A stretch of DNA of 23,244 bases from Carex sylvatica (lineage: Eukaryota > Streptophyta > Magnoliopsida > Poales > Cyperaceae), in assembly GCA_964058845.1 (NCBI GenBank), contig CAXKVR010000878.1, positions 1 through 23,244 on the forward strand. The letters run 5' to 3'. The translations under genes were made by a program, and so were the position numbers. A model generated the notes under the pieces. That model made no database searches. It was not told where the DNA came from and saw only the letters and a program-made list of their open reading frames with translations. Positions within the stretch are counted from its first letter, which is position 1; the number at the start of each line of letters is the position of its first letter. Shown here piece by piece: positions 18,655 to 23,244 of this stretch.

Positions 18655-21600
18655 TAAATACCCTGTTATCTTGTTGTATATGGACACTACTAGAGTGCAC
18701 CAAACAGCTTCAATTGGAGTATTGTATTAAGATTTTAAATGTACAATATCTTTCCATATAGAGACACTAATAGAGTTCCCTAAGCGCCCTCAATGGAGTG
18801 TTGTATTAGGGTGGTAAATGCCCTATTATCTTGCCATCTGGAGACACTACAAAAGTTCCCCAAACGCCTTCAATTGGAGTGTGTTGTATTAGGGTTGTAA
18901 ATGCCAAATTATTTTGTTATCTTGAGACACTTCTAGAGTGCTCCAAAAATCTTCAATTGGATTGTTGCATTAGGGTTGTAAAGACCTCATTATCTTATCA
19001 TCTATAGGCACTACTAGAGTGCTTCAAACACCTTCAATTGGGGTGTCGTATTAGTTTTGTAAATGCCCTATTACCTGGCCATATAGAAACACTACTAGAG
19101 TGCTCCAAGCACCTTCCATTGGAGTCTTGTATTATGGTTTGTAAATACACGATTATCTTGTTATCTTGAGACACTACTAGAGTTCCCCAAACACCTTCAA
19201 TTGGAGTGTTGTATTTGGGTGGTAAATGCCCGATTATCTTGCCCTATAGGGACACTACAAGAGTTCTCTAAACACCTTCAATTGGAGTGCTGTATTAGGG
19301 TTGTAAACGCCCCATTATCTTGTCATCTTGAGGCACTACTAGAGAGCTGCAAACACCATCAATTGGAGTATTGTATCAGGATTGTTAATGCAATATTTTC
19401 TTGCCAAATAGAGACACTACTAGAGTGCTCCAAACACCTTCAATTGGAGTGTTGCATTAGGGTGGCAAATGCTTTATTGTCTTGCCCTCTGTACATACTA
19501 CTAGAGTGCTCCAAACACCTACAATTAGAGTGTTGTATTAGGGTTGTAAATGCCCTATTATGTTGTCATCTGGAGACACTACTAGAATGCTCAAGCAGCT
19601 TCAATTGGAGTGTCGTATTAGGATTGTAAATGTCCTATTATCTTGTCATCTTGAGACTCTACTAGAGTGCTCCAAACACCTTCAATTGGAGTGTCGCATT
19701 AGGGTTTTAAATTTTCTATAATCTTGCAATATAGAGATAATACTAGAGTACTCCAGACACCTTCAATTGGAGTGTTGTATTATGATTGTAAATGCCCGAT
19801 TATCTTGTCATATAGAAGCACTACTAGAGTGCTTCAAACACCTTCAAATGGAGTGACGTATTAGAGTTGCAAATGCCCTAGTATTTTGCAATATAGAGCA
19901 CTACTAGAGAGCTCCAAACAGCATAAATTGGAGTGATGTATCAGGATTGTTAATTCGCTATTATCTTACCAAATAGAGACACTATTAGAGTGCTCCAAAC
20001 ACCTTCAATTTGAGTGTTGTATTTGGGTTGTAAATGCACTATTATCTTGACATATAGAGACAATACTAGAGTGCTTCAAACACCTTCAATTGGAGTGTTG
20101 TATTAGAGTTGCAAATGCTTATTGTGCCATATAGCGGCACTCCTAGAGAGTTCCAAACACCATCAATTGGAGTGTTGTGTTAGGGTTCTTAATGTGCTAT
20201 TATCTGGCCATTTAGAGATACTACTAGAGTGCTCCAAACTCCGTCAATTGGAATGTGGCATTAGGGTTGTAAGTACCCTGTTATCTTGTTGTATATGGAC
20301 ACTACTAGAGTGCACCAAACAGCTTCAATTGGAGTATTGTATTAGGATTTCAAATGTCCGATTATCTTACCATATAGAGACACTAATAGAGTTCCCTACG
20401 CACCCTCAATGGAGTGTTGTATTAGGGTGGTAAATGCCCTATTATCTTGCCATCTGGAGACACTACAAAAGTTCCCCAAACGCCTTCAATTGGAGTGTTG
20501 TATTAGGGTTGTAAATGCCCTATTATATTGCTATCTGGAGATACTACTAGAGTGCTCCAAGTAGCTTCAATTGGAGTGTTTTATCAGGATGGTTAATGCG
20601 TTATTATCTTGCCAAATAGAGACACTACTAGAGTGCTCCAAACACCTTCAATTGAAGTGTTGTATTAGGGTTGTAACTGCCCTATTATCTTGACATATAG
20701 AGATAATACTAGAGTACTCCAAACACCTTCAAATGGAGTGACGTATTAGAGTTGCAAATGCCCTAGTATTTTACAATATAGAGCACTACTAGAGCTCCAA
20801 ACACCATAAATTGGAGTGATGTATCAGGATTGTTAATTCGCTATTATCTTACCAAATAGAGACACTATTAGAGTGCTCCAAACACCTTCAATTGGAGTGT
20901 TGTATTAGGGTTGTAAATGCCCTATTATCTTGACATATAGAGACAATACTAGAGTGCTTCAAACACCTTTAATTGGAGTGTTGTATTAGAGTTGTAAATG
21001 CTTATTGTGCCATATAGCGGCAATCCTAGAGAGGTCCAAACACCATCAATTGGAGTGTTGTGTTAGGGTTCTTAATGTGCTATTATCTGGCCATATAGAG
21101 ATACTACTAGAGTGCTCCAAACTCCATCAATTGGAGTGTTGCATTAGGGTTGTAAGTACCCTGTTATCTTGTTGTATATGGACACTACTAGAGTGCACCA
21201 AACAGCTTCAATTGGAGTATTGTATTAGGATTGCAAATGTCCGATTATCATGCCATATAGAGACACTAATAGAGTTCCCTACGCGCCCTCAATGGAGTGT
21301 TGTATTAGGGTGGTAAATGCACTATTATCTTGCCATCTGGAGACACTACAAAAGTTCCCCAAACGCCTTCAATTGGAGTGTTGTATTAGGGTTGTAAATG
21401 CCAAATTATTTTGTTATTTTGAGACACTTCTAGAGTACTCCAAAAATCTTCAATTGGATTGTTGCATTAGGGTTGTAAAGACCTCATTATCTTATCATCT
21501 ATGGGCACTACTAGAGTGCTCCAAACACCTTCAATTGGGGTGTCGTATTAGTTTTGTAAATGCCCTATTACCTGGCCATATAGAGACACAACTAGAGTGC

Positions 21601-22360
21601 TCCATGCACCTTCAATAGGAGTTCTGTATTAGGGTTGTAAATGCCCTATTATCTTGCCATCTGGAGACACTACTAGAGTGCTTCAAACACGTTCAATTTG
21701 AGTGTTGTATTAGGGTTATAAATGCCCGATTATCTTGCCATATAGAGGCACTACTAGAGAGCTCCAAACACCATTAATTGGAGTGTCATATTAGTGTTGT
21801 AAATACCCTATTATCTTGCCTTATAGATACTACTAGAGTGCTCCAAGCACCTTCAATTGGAGTGTTGTATTAGGGTTTGTAAATACATGATTATCTTGTT
21901 ATCGTGAGGCACTACTAGAGTTCCCCAAACACCTTCAATTGGAGTGTTTTATTTGGGTCGTAAATGCCCGATTATCTTGCCCTATAGGGACACTACAAGA
22001 GTTCTCCAAACACCTTCAATTGGAGAGTTGTATTAGGGTTGTAAACTCCCCATTATCTTGTCATCTTGAGGCACTACTAGAGAGCTGCAAACACCATCAA
22101 TTGGAGTATTGTATCAGGATTGTTAATGCGATATTTTTTTGCCAAATAGAGACACTACTAGAGGGCTCCAAACACCTTCAATTGGTGTGTTGCATTAGGG
22201 TGGCAAATGCTATATTGTCTTGCCCTCTGGAGATACTACTAGAGTGTTCCAAACACCTACAATTAGAGTGTTGTATTAGGGTTATAAATGCCCTATTATG
22301 TTATCATCTGGAGACACTACTAGAATGCTCCAAGCAGCTTCAATTGGAGTGTCGTATTAG
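18655..22360 (+). repeat. Long-range higher-order repeat pair in satellite B
   Basis: The ordered series of variant monomers from about 18655 to 19640 is repeated from about 21155 to 22360. Marker units include GTATATGGACACTACTAG (18676, 21174), a GCCAAATTATTTTGTTA unit, a GTCGTATTAGTTTTGTAAAT unit and CCCTATAGGGACACTAC (about 19232, 21972). The offset grows from about 2.50 kb to 2.74 kb because the second copy has roughly three extra monomers near 21600-21860. Confidence 0.75.
19830..21401 (+). repeat. ~884-bp tandem higher-order repeat (11 monomers, two copies)
   Basis: Copy one (about 19830-20518) and copy two (about 20714-21401) share the same order of variant units at an offset of 883-885 bp. 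Anchors: GATGTATCAGGATTGTTAAT at 19935 and 20818, and GTATATGGACACTACTAG at 20291 and 21174. Eleven units would be 891 bp, so the copies share small deletions. They diverge after about 20518/21401. Confidence 0.8.
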
Positions 22361-22484
22361 GACTGTAAATATCCTATTATCTTGTCATCTTGAAACTCTA
22401 CTAGAGTGCTCCAAACACCTTCAGTTGGAGTATCGTATTAGAGTTGCAAATGCCCTATTATTTTGCAATATAGAGCACTACTAG
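21939..22484 (+). other. Longest satellite-B ORF (181 codons of 27-residue repeats); coding doubtful
   Basis: Tandem 27-residue units beginning LECCIRVVNA and containing SCHLETLLECSKHLQ; nearly seven units in one frame. The sister ORF at 19201-19629 (142 codons) belongs to the matching higher-order repeat copy. The ATG arises from a TTG-to-ATG change in its first monomer. No domain, signal peptide or promoter is seen. The frame is open because of monomer length and composition; see the findings for the argument against selection. Confidence 0.2.
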
Positions 22485-22960
22485 AGAGCTGCAAACACCA
22501 TCAATTGGAGAGTTGTATCAGGATTGTTAATGCGATATTTTCTTGCCAAATAGAGACACTACTAGAGTGCTCCAAACACCTTCAATTGGAGTGTTGCATT
22601 AGGGTGGCAAATGCTCTATTGTCTTCCCCTCTGGAGATACTACTAGAGTGCTCAAAACACCTACAATTAGAGTGTTGTATTAGGGTTGTAAATGCCCTAT
22701 TATGTTGTCATCTGGAGACAGTACTATAATGCTCCAAGCAGCTTCAATTAGAGTGTCGTATTAGGATTGTAAATGTCCTATTATCTTGTCATCTTGAGAC
22801 TCTACTAGAGTGCTCCAAACACCTTCAATTGGAGTGTCGTATTAGAGTTGCAACTGCCCTATTATTTTGCAATATAGTGCACTACTAGAGATCTCCAAAC
22901 ACCATCAATTGGAGTGTTTTATCAGGATGGTTAATGCGTTATTATCTTGCCAAATAGAGA
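22081..22960 (+). repeat. ~405-bp (five-monomer) higher-order repeat, about 2.2 copies
   Basis: AGAGCTGCAAACACCATCAA at 22081 and 22485 starts two nearly identical five-unit blocks; a third, more diverged start (AGATCTCCAAACACCATCAA) lies near 22888. The spacing of about 404 bp equals five 81-bp monomers. This is the most homogeneous part of the array, so the most recent amplification. A single related block lies near 19344. Confidence 0.8.
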
Positions 22961-23244
22961 CACTACTAGAGTGCTCCAAACACCTTCAATTGAAGTGTTG
23001 TATTAGGGTTGTAAATGCCCTATTATCTTGACATATAGAGACAATACTAGAGTGCTTCAAACACCTTCAAATGGAGTGTTGTATTAGGGTGGTAAATGCC
23101 CAATTATCTTGTCATATAGAGGCACTACTAGAGTGCTCCAGACACCTTTAATTGGAGTGTTGTATTAGGGTTGTAAATGCCCTATTATCTTGTCATATGG
23201 GGGGGACACTAATATAGTGCTCCAAGCACATTCAATTGGAGTTC

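Larger units (their letters stand above)
17561..23244 (+). repeat. 81-bp satellite, subfamily B, inverted block (about 70 units, runs off the end)
   Basis: Monomers start TTGGAGTGTTGTATTAGGGT, continue TGTAAATGCCCTATTATCTT, GCCATATAGAGACACTACTA, and end GAGTGCTCCAAACACCTTCA plus A. By eye the B consensus differs from the reverse complement of A at about 10 of 81 positions, so both are one family. Units fall into variants (CCGTATATGG, CATCTGGAG, CATCTTGAG, GCAATATAGAG) that recur in a fixed order, giving higher-order repeats. The array continues past the window end. Confidence 0.93.

Noticed and set aside
14009..22729. Many satellite ORFs (60-181 codons) as a family of Cys-rich genes
   Set aside because: They start at chance ATGs, end at chance frameshifts, share the monomer period, and the A/B consensus differences are mostly amino-acid changing.
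17561..23244. TTAGGGTT strings in every B monomer as interstitial telomere repeats
   Set aside because: The plant telomere is tandem TTTAGGG; here TTAGGG occurs once per 81 bp inside a longer conserved monomer, with no tandem copies.
12545..23244. Regular repeats as a CRISPR array
   Set aside because: No constant repeat with unique spacers: the whole 81-bp unit is repeated, the context is a plant retroelement, and no cas genes exist.

Overview
The window looks like repeat-rich heterochromatin from a flowering-plant nuclear genome. The evidence is a Ty3/gypsy retrotransposon of the Athila type primed by a plant tRNA-Asp, a second LTR-like segment, and more than 11 kb of an 81-bp tandem satellite. 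I found no intact host gene, no rRNA or tRNA gene and no CRISPR array. The species cannot be read from the sequence. Olive and its relatives carry 80-81 bp satellites, but I matched only the length, not the sequence.

Layout: (1) About 1-2728 is non-coding and looks like the 3' end of a plus-strand LTR retroelement: a purine-rich tract near 926-944, then an LTR-like stretch with a TATA box at 1467. (2) About 2729-3483 is a short satellite block in orientation A. (3) 3484-12544 is one degenerate minus-strand Athila-like element. Read on its own strand it has a 2.0-kb 5' LTR (12544-10518), a tRNA-Asp primer binding site (10511-10494), gag, protease, reverse transcriptase/RNase H and integrase (10264-4327), then about 840 bp of 3' non-coding DNA that runs into satellite with no 3' LTR. 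(4) 12545 to about 17560 is satellite A again. (5) About 17561-23244 is a second subfamily of the same satellite (B) in the opposite orientation, meeting A in a divergent junction.

The gag-pol frame is broken by six in-frame stop codons and four frameshifts. RNase H has lost its first catalytic Asp and the integrase zinc finger one His, so the copy is dead, although the RT (LDGY, FMDD) and integrase (D,D-35-E) catalytic residues remain.

Three things merit a second look. A dispersed ~20-bp module with the palindromic core ACACGG-N-CCGTGT occurs in the LTR, leader, coding insertions and 3' region of the minus-strand element, and in weaker form in the plus-strand LTR. The satellite monomer is exactly 27 codons with one stop-free frame, so long 27-residue-repeat ORFs appear in both subfamilies. 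A GC-rich, promoter-and-first-exon-like island (3730-4020) sits inside the 3' region of the retroelement.
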